Assembly: GCA_028288765.1 (NCBI GenBank) | Contig: JAQGHQ010000149.1 | Location: 1 to 45,232 of the forward strand | Reading direction: 5' to 3' | DNA length: 45,232 bases | Source of the DNA: Gemmataceae bacterium | GTDB lineage: Bacteria; Planctomycetota; Planctomycetia; Gemmatales; Gemmataceae | Part shown: positions 7,030-15,524 of the stretch, piece after piece | How positions within the stretch are numbered: the stretch's first letter is position 1 | Layout: each line of letters opens with the position of its first letter | The notes under the pieces: model-generated | Told to the model about the DNA's origin: nothing | Databases searched by the model: none | What the model saw: the letters and a program-made list of their open reading frames with translations, nothing else | Translations under genes and position numbers: made by a program

Positions 7030-8331
7030 TCACGAGTGGTCATAGCTCTGGGGCGAGGCCAAACGGTAACCTGTTTTGTCGCGGGTGTTGATCACGATGG
7101 GAGGCTCAAGTTTCATCAATCCTTGTACGCCACTCTGCTTCTGGACTGTGCGTAGGCTACAGTCGAGAGCCGCAGCCAACTGTTCACCCGTCAAAGGCTG
7201 CCTCTTCTCCAGGGTGCGGATAATTTCAAACTGGAACGCAGTTAACGTGTCCTCCGGCCTCAGGCGGAGTGAGTGACGGAAAGCGAGGCGGTCGAGCTCG
7301 TCCATGGCGGCTTGGCGCTCGGCCCTGGCTGCTCGCAAGGCCGACTCCTTTCGGACCAGGACGAAGTCCCGCCCGGGTTTGATCTCCTGGGTGTGTTCGA
7401 TCATCCCAACCGGATTGCCGAGAAGGCTAACCCTAGCGGAATGAGACCTGGCTTGCACCCATCGGTTCCAGGCGGGGACGACCAACCCTGGTTCCGGGCG
7501 ACACGGGCGGCCTCTGTTCGCAAGCCGGTCCGACCAGTTGTTATAATCCTCGATGTGGAGGTGCTCCCGACCGTCGACCCTTGTGCGGCGTCCGTTGAAC
7601 CTGGTCATGCGACCTGCCACATCCTCCCGAACCGAGTCGAGCACCCGTTCGTCGGCTGGGCGCGGATCAGACCAGTCGGTGCCAGGCGGGTAGAATCGGT
7701 GCCACGCGAGTTTATGCGGGTCGTTCCCCGGCATTCGTATGTAGCCCCTGTCCGAGAGGAGGGCCTGCCACTCACAGAGCGTGACTAGGTGTAGGTTGAG
7801 CCATACCCCGTCACGCACCGGAACCGGGCCGAACGACAATCCCCCCAGTGGGACCGGCAACACCACCGCCGCCCCTATCTCCGGACCACCCACGACGTTG
7901 CATTCGATCAACGACATAAGTTCATCACATCTCGCGGCAAATTCGTCATCATCGGTGTCAGATAATCCGTTACTAAAATTACCATTACCATAATGGGAAA
8001 ATTGTTCTTCGTCGTAACGCTTTCCGAGTGACTCGAAGTAACCCTCGATGGGAAGAGGGATCGGGGTCCTCCCCTCCCGGATCAGTTCGGTCCTGACCCA
8101 CTCACCGAGCGGCCAATTGTAGAGCGTCCTCCACGGGAGCACGAAGGCGTCGGAAACGGCCCGTAGCGACAGGGCCGTCTCCCGATCGACCGGGTAGGGC
8201 ACCGACCTGATCAGCCGGCGGGTGGCGGCCACCTGCTCGCTCAGCGTGAACTCGCGCGTCAGGAAGGAGAGCTGATCTGGTCCGAGGTCGGGAAAGTAGT
8301 CGGCCATCACGACACCCAGAAGAGTCAGCAT
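7030..8331 (-). CDS. Hypothetical protein with C-terminal winged helix
   Basis: About 430 residues and less GC-rich than its neighbours. An N-terminal helical region ('LGPDQLSFLTREFTLSEQVA') is followed by a central alpha/beta region rich in Trp and Asp ('KLAWHRFYPPGTDWSDPRP') and a basic stretch ('VSLLGNPVGMIEHTQ'). Residues 355-425 form a likely winged helix: 'TAFQFEIIRTLEKRQPLTGE', 'LAAALDCSLRTVQKQSGV', then a 'GYRLA' wing. It probably binds DNA. The start is uncertain between ATG 8331 and ATG 8307 (MADYFPDL); neither has a clean ribosome site. It lies in the island between the DUF1580-like gene and the ATPase. No named family is recognised. Confidence 0.7.
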   Translation of the reverse strand: MLTLLGVVMADYFPDLGPDQLSFLTREFTLSEQVAATRRLIRSVPYPVDRETALSLRAVSDAFVLPWRTLYNWPLGEWVRTELIREGRTPIPLPIEGYFESLGKRYDEEQFSHYGNGNFSNGLSDTDDDEFAARCDELMSLIECNVVGGPEIGAAVVLPVPLGGLSFGPVPVRDGVWLNLHLVTLCEWQALLSDRGYIRMPGNDPHKLAWHRFYPPGTDWSDPRPADERVLDSVREDVAGRMTRFNGRRTRVDGREHLHIEDYNNWSDRLANRGRPCRPEPGLVVPAWNRWVQARSHSARVSLLGNPVGMIEHTQEIKPGRDFVLVRKESALRAARAERQAAMDELDRLAFRHSLRLRPEDTLTAFQFEIIRTLEKRQPLTGEQLAAALDCSLRTVQKQSGVQGLMKLEPPIVINTRDKTGYRLASPQSYDHS

Positions 8332-9451
8332 CCCTGCTAAGTTGTCCGGTCTCCGAACCCGGAGTGTAGGCGACCCCGCTAACCGGACACCGGCAGCCGG
8401 TGATAATCACGGCGGCGCCGGCGATCCAGGTCTGTCGCGCCGAGCCGCGCGGGGGGCCCGGCCCACCGCTCTCGCGCTCGGCATCGGTCGTTGTCCCGGT
8501 GCCGGCCGAGTCGGGCGATCCCGACCATGCGGAAACGGTCATCGTCTGCGCCCAGCGGGCGGCATCGAGACCGTGAGCCCGATGGCGTATCAATTCGGAC
8601 CTCCGGCCACTTGCTTTCCGCCGAACGGATGCCGCACCGTCCGACGCTCGCGCGGGCGATCATCCGCGTCTCACCCTGAAGTCCCTACAGTCGGTTCGCC
8701 CTGGTCACTCCCTCGACGCCGGGGTTTCGAGGTGGAAGAACGGGCCGTGGTCGTGGACGCCGGGACTGCTTTCCGGAACCGGGTCGGGCTCCCCCCCCGG
8801 CCCGGCGCCTGCCCCCCAATCAACGGCAAACAGGGACTGGGAGACCGCAGCCTCAGCCGACACGGCACCGACCCGCGCTACCGGGAGGACTCAGCGACGA
8901 ATCCATGCCGATCGCACTTGGGACCCTGGCGACCCGGCGGTTACGACGTCGGGTCGAGACCCCCGGTGGATGAACGGCGTCGCGAACGGCCTGACGACGC
9001 AGGCGGGAAGACGGAACGCTATCGGCCGACAGCATCATCGCGCGCCAGTCCCATCACTGCCACGAGTTTTCCGCCGGCCTGGGGTTCACCGTCGGGTTGG
9101 TCGCCGTCCGATCGGCAAAGGGCACGACCGACTTCCACTTATTCGCACAATCGCTCGTTCGTCAGAGTGCCATGGGTGGGATCCCCCTCTTCACCGACCA
9201 GGCTCTGAAACAAGTTGAGACCGATCACACGGCGGCATGGGGAGGCTCACCCAAACCTCGGCCACAGGAGGAGGCCCCGGACACGATTGCACAAACGCTT
9301 CACTGATCGCGGACCGGGCGGTGGGTAGTCTGATCGAGCGGGGGGTTGCGAAGCGAGGCGGACAGTTGCCAAGGGTACCGCCGAGAGAGCCACCCGAAAT
9401 CGGAACACTGACAAACAGTCTCCTCCCTGTAGTCCATGCGAGGGAAAAGTC
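8332..9451. other. 1.1-kb gap between divergent genes
   Basis: This stretch between two divergently transcribed island genes has no complete convincing gene. Long open frames on the plus strand (for example 8342-9208) have Arg/Pro/Gly-rich, non-protein-like translations. The only part with normal amino-acid composition is 8995-9306, listed separately. The promoters of both flanking genes must lie here, but no clear -35/-10 pair was found. Confidence 0.5.
8995..9306 (+). pseudogene. Possible 3' remnant of an unknown gene
   Basis: The frame opens at 8995, just after an in-frame TGA, and runs to a TGA at 9304-9306 (103 residues). It has natural composition ('FSAGLGFTVGLVAVRSAKG', 'TDFHLFAQSLVRQSAMGG', 'IPLFTDQALKQVETDH'), unlike the other frames of this gap. 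No ATG lies before the middle; TTG 9097 is the earliest plausible start, giving 69 residues, and has no ribosome site. It therefore looks like the C-terminal end of a decayed gene. I do not recognise the family. Confidence 0.3.
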
Positions 9452-10447
9452 GTGAACGACGAGAATGGTCTTACCCGTCCCCCTCTGACGGCAAGTGAAC
9501 ATCCCGTGCGGGTCCCCGACCCGGAGGATGACCGTCACCTGGCCAACCTGGAGAAGAAATTGGCGGTCATCCGGGACCGGGTATGTGGAGTGGTCGCCGG
9601 GTCCTCGACCGGCCTCTTCGTCCACGGCGACGGAGGAATTGGTAAGAGCTTCTCGATCATACGGGAGCTCAACCGACTTGAGGCGGATTTCAAACTGTGG
9701 AATTCCCGTATGACCGGCCGCGGTCTATTCGACACCCTTGAGGCGTTCCCCGAAACGGTTCACGTGTTGGAGGACATGCACCAGCTCGTCCGGGACCAAG
9801 GCGCCGTCGGCGTGCTGTTGTCCGCCCTGTGGGGCCAGCGGCGGGACGGGGATCGCGGCCCTGTCGAGCGGAGGGTGACCTGGGCAACTGACTGCATGAT
9901 GCACGCCTTCACGTTTACCGGTGCGATCATCATGACGGCCAATCGGCCCCTCCACGACCGGCCGGAACTAAACGCGATCCGGACTCGGATCGCATGCCTC
10001 CACCTGACGGCGAGCGACCAGGAGCTCCGCGCCCAGATGCGACACCTTGCACGGGCCGGGTACCAAAGCGACGGGCGTGAGCTCACGCCCGGGGAGTGCC
10101 AGGAGGTGGTTGGTTTCTTGATCGCCGAGGCCCTCCAGCTCAACGCCTCATTGGATTTGCGACTGATGACCCATGCCTACGCTGATTTCCTGGAGTGGCA
10201 GGACGACCGGACGCGATGTGACTGGCGTGACCTGATCCGGACGCGCCTCCGCGAGCGACCGACCGGCCTCCGCCACGAGGTCATCGAGCCTTCTGTCAGA
10301 GCCCTCCGCCGAAAGGAGGAGACCGCCTTGGTCCGGGAGATCGTCGCCGCCTGCACCGATCCGAGCGAGCAGGTGCGGCGGTGGAAGGAGGCGACGGGTA
10401 AGTCCCAGGCAGCCTGGTACCGGCGCCTGGGCGAGCTCAAGCGCTAA
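9452..10447 (+). CDS. AAA-type ATPase of the island
   Basis: A 331-residue P-loop protein. Walker A is 'GDGGIGKS' near residue 60, a Walker B-like 'VHVLEDMHQL' is near residue 105, and a sensor-1-like 'GAIIMTANRPL' is near residue 156. A C-terminal helical domain ends with 'KEATGKSQAAWYRRLGELKR', possibly a helix-turn-helix. ATPases of this size often serve replication (DnaC-like) or transposition (IstB/TnsC-like) in mobile elements; which applies here is not clear. It starts at GTG 9452 with GAGGG seven bases upstream. It heads the plus-strand run that continues with the excisionase-like gene and faces the integrase. Confidence 0.75.
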   Translation: MNDENGLTRPPLTASEHPVRVPDPEDDRHLANLEKKLAVIRDRVCGVVAGSSTGLFVHGDGGIGKSFSIIRELNRLEADFKLWNSRMTGRGLFDTLEAFPETVHVLEDMHQLVRDQGAVGVLLSALWGQRRDGDRGPVERRVTWATDCMMHAFTFTGAIIMTANRPLHDRPELNAIRTRIACLHLTASDQELRAQMRHLARAGYQSDGRELTPGECQEVVGFLIAEALQLNASLDLRLMTHAYADFLEWQDDRTRCDWRDLIRTRLRERPTGLRHEVIEPSVRALRRKEETALVREIVAACTDPSEQVRRWKEATGKSQAAWYRRLGELKR

Positions 10448-10459
10448 CCGGCCGGTTAG
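10444..10459. promoter_or_regulatory. 16-bp perfect palindrome at the ATPase stop
   Basis: CTAACCGGCCGGTTAG is a perfect palindrome that includes the TAA stop of the ATPase gene. With no loop and no T-run it is more like a protein-binding site than a terminator. It may serve the following excisionase-like gene. Confidence 0.35.
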
Positions 10460-10465
10460 TCCATA

Positions 10466-10521
10466 TGAGAAGGTGAGAAGGTGAGAAAGTGAGAAAGTGA
10501 GAAAGTGAGAAAGTGAGAAAG
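10466..10521. repeat. Seven tandem copies of an 8-base unit
   Basis: Two copies of TGAGAAGG are followed by five of TGAGAAAG, uninterrupted. The run lies between the ATPase and the excisionase-like gene. Because 8 is not a multiple of 3 and no gene frame crosses it, copy number could vary freely. It changes the spacing upstream of the excisionase-like gene. Confidence 0.85.
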
Positions 10522-10662
10522 TGAAGCGGATTTCGAGCCGGCGCAACGATCCGACGGCGAGAACAGGTCACCCCTCGCCCGGGTCGTGTCCAATCGACGA
10601 CGTGCCCTATGCCCAGGGAACTCTGGACTGACGCGACCGACCACGCCTCCACGAGAGGAGCC

Positions 10663-10908
10663 ATGTACACGGTGAAGCAGGCGGCCGAATTGCTCCGCAT
10701 CAGTGTATCCCTGACGTACTCGTTGATCTCGGCCGGAAAGATCCGACACGAGCGGTACGGCCTCGGCCGGGGGACCATCCGCATCCCGGTCGAGGCCCTG
10801 GACGAGTACCGCCGGGACTGCTCGGTCGGCGGGAGGGCAGGGGAGTCCCTTCCCCCGGTGCTGCCAGTCAGGCCACCCCGGCCCCGATTGAAGCACGTCC
10901 GCGTGTAG
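10663..10908 (+). CDS. Excisionase-family helix-turn-helix protein
   Basis: An 81-residue protein beginning 'MYTVKQAAELLRISVSLTYS', followed by 'LISAGKIRHERYGLGRGTIR' and 'IPVEALDEYRR'. This is the standard MerR-like excisionase (Xis/HTH_17) domain, in which helix 2 contacts DNA and the wing carries the basic residues. Excisionases bend DNA at attachment sites and tilt the integrase toward excision. ATG 10663 begins right at the domain and has GAGGAG close upstream; ATG 10609 would add 18 residues of poor character. The 3' end overlaps the 3' end of the integrase gene on the other strand by 41 bases, so the two transcripts are complementary at their ends. Confidence 0.85.
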   Translation: MYTVKQAAELLRISVSLTYSLISAGKIRHERYGLGRGTIRIPVEALDEYRRDCSVGGRAGESLPPVLPVRPPRPRLKHVRV

Positions 10909-12103
10909 CCCGGAGCAGCTCGTCGCGGAGGAAGTCGGTCTTCTCCCCGACGTGTTGGTAGACGCGGCTGAGCATGGTGGCATCGCAGTGACCCATCAGG
11001 GCGGCGACCGTGATGTGGTCCACGCCGGCCTCCAGGAGTCGTGTGGCGAAGCTGTGGCGGATGGCGGTCAAGGCGTACTTCGTCCCGAGGCCGCCGGCCG
11101 CCTTGATCGTGAGCTTCTTGCGGGCCTCGCGGAGGAGTTCCCGCTCGGTCTTCGGGACGACGATGCCCCCGACCGTCTTCGCCCGCGGGAGGGAAGAAGC
11201 GAGCGCGCGGACCTCCCCGGGGTCGAGCGTAAATCCCCGGCGGCCGAGTTGCTCCCGGCCGAGCCGGTGCTGGAGGCGGCAGAACCGGTTGTTGAAGTTC
11301 TGGGCGTCCCACCGGTTGCCGTCGGCGTTGCGGAAGAGGACGCCGGTCGGGTGGGCCTTCATCAGGCGGGTGACGATCCCCGCGGCCGCGTCGGTCAGGT
11401 AGATCAGCCGCCACCGCTTCTTGCCCTTGGCTTCGGGCGGGGGCAGCTCAACGCGACCGCGGTCGCGTCTGACGTGTCGGGCCTCAATTAGGCGGACTTC
11501 CTGCACGCGGCAACCCGTCTCCCAGCAGAACTCCAGGACGTCGCGGAAACAGGGCTCCTTGATCCGGGCGAGGAGCTCGTCGAATTCCGCGGGGGTGAGG
11601 ACTTGCTCGCGACGCTTGGGGGGCGGCTTTTCAATCCCCCGGACTGGGCTCTTGGGGATGTGGCCGAGCTTTTCGGCCCAGTTGAACGCCCGCTGGACGG
11701 CGGTGATGGCCCCGCGCCGGTGGTTAGGTCCCCAGGTGTCGTGATGGGCATCCGCCCAGTTGACGACGTGGAACGGCTTGACCTGGTCGGCCGGGAGGGT
11801 GGCGGCGTCGGGCAGGGAATCCAGGAACGACTGGAGGTGGGTGCCGTACCAGAAGGCAGTCCGTTCCGAGCGGTGCTTCTGGCACCAGCCGAGAAACAGG
11901 TCGATCACCTCGCAGGCGAGCTTGCCATCGGGGTCGGCCGGGGCGGAGCGGGGGCCGTGGATCGCCCCGCCGAGGATCTGGTGGCAGCGGATCCGGGCGG
12001 CTTTTTCGTCCGGGCCGAGGTTGTACTGGCGACCCTGGTACTGGACGTACCACAGGCCGCGGGAGGGCCGGAAAAAGGGTTCGGGACCGTTCTTCTTCGA
12101 CAT
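10868..12103 (-). CDS. Tyrosine-recombinase integrase
   Basis: A 411-residue phage-type integrase. The N-terminus ('RGLWYVQYQGRQYNLG') looks like an arm-type DNA-binding domain, followed by a SAM-like core-binding domain (about residues 75-165) and a catalytic domain. Visible active-site residues are Arg in 'ETGCRVQEVR', Arg-His in 'LTAIRHSFATRLLEAGV', His in 'LMGHCDATM' and Tyr in 'LSRVYQHV'. The His usually three residues before the second Arg is Thr here. ATG 12103 has GGAGG eight bases upstream; the longer frame to 12193 lacks one. It lies 150 bases from the 3' end of tRNA-Phe, the classic arrangement for tRNA-targeted islands, with the excisionase-like gene convergent. Confidence 0.9.
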   Translation of the reverse strand: MSKKNGPEPFFRPSRGLWYVQYQGRQYNLGPDEKAARIRCHQILGGAIHGPRSAPADPDGKLACEVIDLFLGWCQKHRSERTAFWYGTHLQSFLDSLPDAATLPADQVKPFHVVNWADAHHDTWGPNHRRGAITAVQRAFNWAEKLGHIPKSPVRGIEKPPPKRREQVLTPAEFDELLARIKEPCFRDVLEFCWETGCRVQEVRLIEARHVRRDRGRVELPPPEAKGKKRWRLIYLTDAAAGIVTRLMKAHPTGVLFRNADGNRWDAQNFNNRFCRLQHRLGREQLGRRGFTLDPGEVRALASSLPRAKTVGGIVVPKTERELLREARKKLTIKAAGGLGTKYALTAIRHSFATRLLEAGVDHITVAALMGHCDATMLSRVYQHVGEKTDFLRDELLRATRGRASIGAGVA

Positions 12104-12184
12104 GATCGCAGCCTCCGGATGCACGGGTGTGCCGGAAGGCCGCTCGAAGCCCCCGGGAGAGTTGGCCGCTCCCCGGGGGTTTTT

Positions 12185-12200
12185 CTCTGACACGTCAGAG
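12185..12200. promoter_or_regulatory. Inverted repeat CTCTGAC-AC-GTCAGAG before integrase
   Basis: Two 7-base arms separated by two bases lie 82 bases upstream of the integrase start, between it and tRNA-Phe. The position fits an operator or an integrase/excisionase arm site. The function is inferred. Confidence 0.4.
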
Positions 12201-12252
12201 TTGCTGGCCGTGTCGGAGGTCAGGTTGTCGCCATAAGTCCTTTGTTTTCTAG

Positions 12253-12325
12253 TGGGCAGACCCGGGATTGAACCGGGGACCTAGCGATTTTCAGTCGCTC
12301 GCTCTACCAGCTGAGCTATCTGCCC
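12253..12325 (-). tRNA. tRNA-Phe (GAA)
   Basis: The minus strand folds into a complete 73-base cloverleaf. The acceptor stem is GGGCAGA/TCTGCCC with discriminator A, the D arm is GCTC...GAGC, the anticodon stem is AGCGA/TCGCT with loop CTGAAAA (anticodon GAA, Phe), and the T arm is CCCGG-TTCAATC-CCGGG. CCA is not encoded. The 3' end points to the integrase, so this tRNA is the probable attachment site of the island to its left. Confidence 0.97.
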
Positions 12326-12337
12326 GGGCGTGAGCCT

Positions 12338-12366
12338 TTTATAAAGCGAAGCCTTGGGCCCGTCAA
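12338..12366 (-). promoter_or_regulatory. Sigma-70-type promoter of tRNA-Phe
   Basis: On the minus strand, TTGACG (12361-12366) and TATAAA (12338-12343) are separated by exactly 17 bases. The -10 box ends 12 bases before the tRNA 5' end, so transcription would begin just a few bases upstream of the mature tRNA. Confidence 0.75.
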
Positions 12367-12381
12367 CGGCGGTCGTGCATT

Positions 12382-13560
12382 TCACGGTCCGGCCGCGACA
12401 GGGTTGAATTCCCGCGCGATCCGCACCATGCCTCCGACCCCCACGCACATCGCGGAGAGCATCAAAATGACAGTCACCGTACCCGGCTGTACCAGGAACG
12501 CGAATATTTCCCCGGTCCAGACCTGCTTCGGCGGCCTCGGGGCGTCGTCCCGATTCAGCAGCTGCATCTCAACTGCCGACGGCTTCACCACGTCCACAGG
12601 TGCCCGTTCCTCCGGCTGCACCTCCGGTTCGTTCACCCCGTAGGGAGTCGCATCCTCATCGTCTTCGCTCCCGCGTCGAGGCGGCGATGTCTTCCCCTCG
12701 TGCGGAGGACTGTCGGCCTTCGACCGGGGCGGCGGGTCCGACCCGGCCACCTCGGCCACGACTCGCTTCCGCGGTTTCGGACGGTGGTCCTCGACAGTTA
12801 CATCGTACCCGCTTAGCGGCCCCTCGTCTGGTGTGTTGATCGGGGGCAGATCGCTCGGTTGCGTGAAAACATGTCCGGAATCCTCGGCCTCCTCGCCGGT
12901 CCCGCCGCCCGGGACCCGACCGTCATCCCGCGGCGCGTCGGCCGACCGGGCCCGCTTCCGCTTCCTCTTTCGCGACAGGACTGACTTCGTAAACATTAGC
13001 ACGAAGGCGAGCCGGCCGAGCAGCCGGGCGTAGAGGAGTCCGGTGACGACCAGGAGCGGACTGCCCACGAACAGCCACACGAGGCCGGGGGCGTTGAACA
13101 CCCAGTGGAATGCCAACCCGAACCCCGCCAGGGTCGCCCCACTCAGACCAAAAAAGCCGAGGACGACCGCCGGCTTGCGCGCGAGCCGGCCGAACACGTC
13201 CGGGATGAGCGGGAGCCAGATCGACGGTCCGGCCAGGGACGAGAGCTGGCTCACCGGGTAGCAGACCCATAACACGGCCACGGGCACGACGTACCTGAAC
13301 CAGACGGCGTCCGACCCGGCGGCGGACACCCGGCCGAGTACCCACGCCGGTCCCAACCAGAGACCGATCAACCACGTCAGGTAGAAGACCTTCCAGAAGT
13401 GGTCTATTATCGGCTCGTTCACCCATACCACCTCTTTCGACCCGGACCCGGTGCTCTGGAGTACGGTCAGGTAGTAGTGGGCGGCGTACAGGGCGAACAC
13501 AAACCCGAAGATCACACTCCCGACGAGGGCGGGGACGAAGATGACCGCGCGGAGGTCCAT
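12382..13560 (-). CDS. Multi-pass membrane protein with acidic/proline-rich segment
   Basis: A 392-residue protein with about five or six hydrophobic segments in residues 1-200 (for example 'AVIFVPALVGSVIFGFVFAL' and 'PLLVVTGLLYARLLGRLAFV'). A basic block follows ('RKRKRKRARS'), then about 120 residues of charged, Pro-rich, probably disordered sequence, and one more transmembrane helix near the C-terminus ('VTVILMLSAMCVGVGGMV'). No enzymatic motif is seen. ATG 13560 begins right before the first membrane helix and is preferred over the longer frame to 13644, although neither has a clear ribosome site. It lies beyond the tRNA, so it is probably resident chromosomal DNA. Function unknown. Confidence 0.75.
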   Translation of the reverse strand: MDLRAVIFVPALVGSVIFGFVFALYAAHYYLTVLQSTGSGSKEVVWVNEPIIDHFWKVFYLTWLIGLWLGPAWVLGRVSAAGSDAVWFRYVVPVAVLWVCYPVSQLSSLAGPSIWLPLIPDVFGRLARKPAVVLGFFGLSGATLAGFGLAFHWVFNAPGLVWLFVGSPLLVVTGLLYARLLGRLAFVLMFTKSVLSRKRKRKRARSADAPRDDGRVPGGGTGEEAEDSGHVFTQPSDLPPINTPDEGPLSGYDVTVEDHRPKPRKRVVAEVAGSDPPPRSKADSPPHEGKTSPPRRGSEDDEDATPYGVNEPEVQPEERAPVDVVKPSAVEMQLLNRDDAPRPPKQVWTGEIFAFLVQPGTVTVILMLSAMCVGVGGMVRIAREFNPVAAGP

Positions 13561-13811
13561 GCGAGAACCCGATCGGACGGTAGAAACGATCAGCTGGTAG
13601 GATACCAGACGTCGGTGGGCCGCTGGCATCTCAGGCCAGATCACCCGCCGGCCCGTTGGCGGCCCGTGGCAGGAGGCGGTCCGGACCCAGAATGGATCCG
13701 AGATTCACGGGAGTTAGGAGTTGCGGGCTGAACGTGCCGCTGTCATCAGGTGAAATCTCGTCCGCCGGTAACATGTGGCAGGCGGACGGGGTGGGAGTGA
13801 TTCCCGCTTCT

Positions 13812-14504
13812 TCACGCCGATTTCGCCATTGGTTCGGCCGGCGCTTCGAAGTAGATGTACTCGTAGTCCCCCGTGTACTCCGCCAGCTCGTACATCCAGC
13901 TCCACGTCGCCGGGCGGAAAAACGACTCGCAAGTGAGCGCCCAGCACTGGAGGTTGAACAGTTCCTCGGCGTCCTTGAAGCTCTCCACGACGAGGTACTT
14001 GTTCTTCCCGACCCGTTCCATCTCCTTGAGCGCGGCCACCACCTCCTGCGGTGGAAGGTTGTGGAGCGTGTTCAACGAGATCACCAGGTCGAAGGTCTTA
14101 TCGGCGAACGGGTACTTGTCCTGGGCACGGTGGGAGAAGAGCTGATCCCGGACCTCGTCCTTGGCGGTGGCGATCCCGTACTCCGAGACGTCGAACCCGG
14201 CGACCGTGCAGCGGGGAAGGAGCTTCGTGAACTCGTACAGCAAAAACCCGCGCCCACAGCCCACGTCGAGGATGTGCGCGTCGTCGGGAAGCGAATAGGT
14301 TTCGACGAGCTGACGGGCGACAACGGCCCACCGGCCGTCGTACTTGTACCCCCCGTACCCGTACCGCCGGTCGCCGTCCCAGTAATCGCGGTCGAACCGG
14401 CGGGCGACCACCGAGCAGTGGACTTTCTCGTCACACATCCGCCCGACGTAGTCCCGGGCCGTGCGGCGGTGCAGCTGGTTGACGATGTTCAGCAGGCGGC
14501 CCAT
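13812..14504 (-). CDS. SAM-dependent methyltransferase
   Basis: A 230-residue class I methyltransferase. The SAM-binding motif I 'HILDVGCGRGFLLYEF' is near residue 78, the acidic motif II 'CTVAGFDVSEYGI' is near residue 102, and post-I/motif IV 'FDLVISLNTLHNLPP' is near residue 140. The N-terminus ('DRDYWDGDRRYGYGGYKYDG') resembles methyltransferases of polysaccharide loci. It is the last gene of the sugar cassette, 63 bases after the transketolase C-subunit. By context it may methylate a sugar nucleotide or surface glycan; the substrate is inferred only from neighbours. Confidence 0.85.
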   Translation of the reverse strand: MGRLLNIVNQLHRRTARDYVGRMCDEKVHCSVVARRFDRDYWDGDRRYGYGGYKYDGRWAVVARQLVETYSLPDDAHILDVGCGRGFLLYEFTKLLPRCTVAGFDVSEYGIATAKDEVRDQLFSHRAQDKYPFADKTFDLVISLNTLHNLPPQEVVAALKEMERVGKNKYLVVESFKDAEELFNLQCWALTCESFFRPATWSWMYELAEYTGDYEYIYFEAPAEPMAKSA

Positions 14505-14567
14505 CAGATCTCTCGGAATGTGGTCCGCCCGTTCCGCGGGCGGTTCAGGGGTTCACGAGCGGGCCGC

Positions 14568-15524
14568 TCACGCCGCCACGCGGACGGCCTTCCCGGGACG
14601 ACCGGCCAGTAAGGTCTGGGCCTGCGCGGCGATGTTGTCGGCCGAGATCCCGTACTTCCGCATGATCCCGTTCTGGTCCCCATAAATGCTTGGGAAGACG
14701 TCCGGGATGCCGATCCGCTTGAACCGGCGGCCGTTCAGCAGGTCGGTCTCGGCGAGGTATTCGGCCACCGCACTCCCCAGCCCGCCGATGACCGTGTGCT
14801 CTTCCGCGCTGACGATCACCGCCGCCCGCTCGGCGTGGGCGTGGAGCGCGTCCGTGTCGAGCGGCTTGACGGTCGGGAAGTGCAGCACCGCGGCTTCGAC
14901 CCCGGCCGTCGCGAGCTTCTCGGCCGCGGCGAGGCTGACCTGCAGCCCGACCCCGGTGGTTGTGATCAGGACCTCGTCGCCCGCCCGCATCGGGACGGCC
15001 TTGCCGATCACGAACGGGCCGGTGTCGGAGGTCACGACCGGGTCGTGGCCCTTCGCCACCCGGATGTAGATCGGCCCGGGGTGGTCGACCGAGACCTTCA
15101 TGAACCGGACCATCTCGGCGGCGTCGGCCGGGGCGACGACGGTCATGTTCGGCAGGGCCCGCATGATCGCGACGTCCTCGATCGCGAGGTGGGTCGGGCC
15201 GAGCGGGGCGTACACCACCCCGCCCCCGTTCGCGATCAGCCTGACGTTGACGTTGTGCAGGCAGAGGTCGACCGCGACCTGTTCGTAGCACCGGCGGGAC
15301 AGGAAGGTGGCGATCGTGTTCAGGTACACGACCCGCCCCTCCATCGCCATCCCGGCCGCCACCCCGACCAGGTTCTGCTCGCTGACCCCCTCCATGAAGA
15401 ACCGGGCCGGGATCTCCTTCTTGAACTCGCTCAACACCCCGACCCCGAGGTCGGACCCGATGAACACGACCCGCTCGTCCTGTTTGGCGAGCTCGTACAC
15501 CATCTTCAGGCAGTTCTCGCGCAT
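14568..15524 (-). CDS. Transketolase, C-terminal subunit
   Basis: A 318-residue protein with the pyrimidine-binding and C-terminal domains of a split transketolase. 'ARFFMEGVSEQNLVGVAAGM' carries the conserved Glu that activates thiamine diphosphate. 'NGGGVVYAPLGPTHLAIEDV' and 'VVAPADAAEMVRF' are typical, and the last 120 residues are the transketolase C-terminal fold. ATG 15524 shares its A with the TGA of the N-subunit gene, and GAGG lies seven bases upstream, so the two halves are translationally coupled and must form one enzyme. In a surface-sugar cassette the pair probably transfers a two-carbon ketol unit to or from an unusual sugar, not serving the pentose phosphate pathway. That is inference. 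Confidence 0.9.
   Translation of the reverse strand: MRENCLKMVYELAKQDERVVFIGSDLGVGVLSEFKKEIPARFFMEGVSEQNLVGVAAGMAMEGRVVYLNTIATFLSRRCYEQVAVDLCLHNVNVRLIANGGGVVYAPLGPTHLAIEDVAIMRALPNMTVVAPADAAEMVRFMKVSVDHPGPIYIRVAKGHDPVVTSDTGPFVIGKAVPMRAGDEVLITTTGVGLQVSLAAAEKLATAGVEAAVLHFPTVKPLDTDALHAHAERAAVIVSAEEHTVIGGLGSAVAEYLAETDLLNGRRFKRIGIPDVFPSIYGDQNGIMRKYGISADNIAAQAQTLLAGRPGKAVRVAA

Noticed and set aside
10437..11414. Minus-strand frame running through the octamer repeat
   Set aside because: It yields Leu/Ser/Phe repeats from the octamer and shadows the integrase. It is not a gene.
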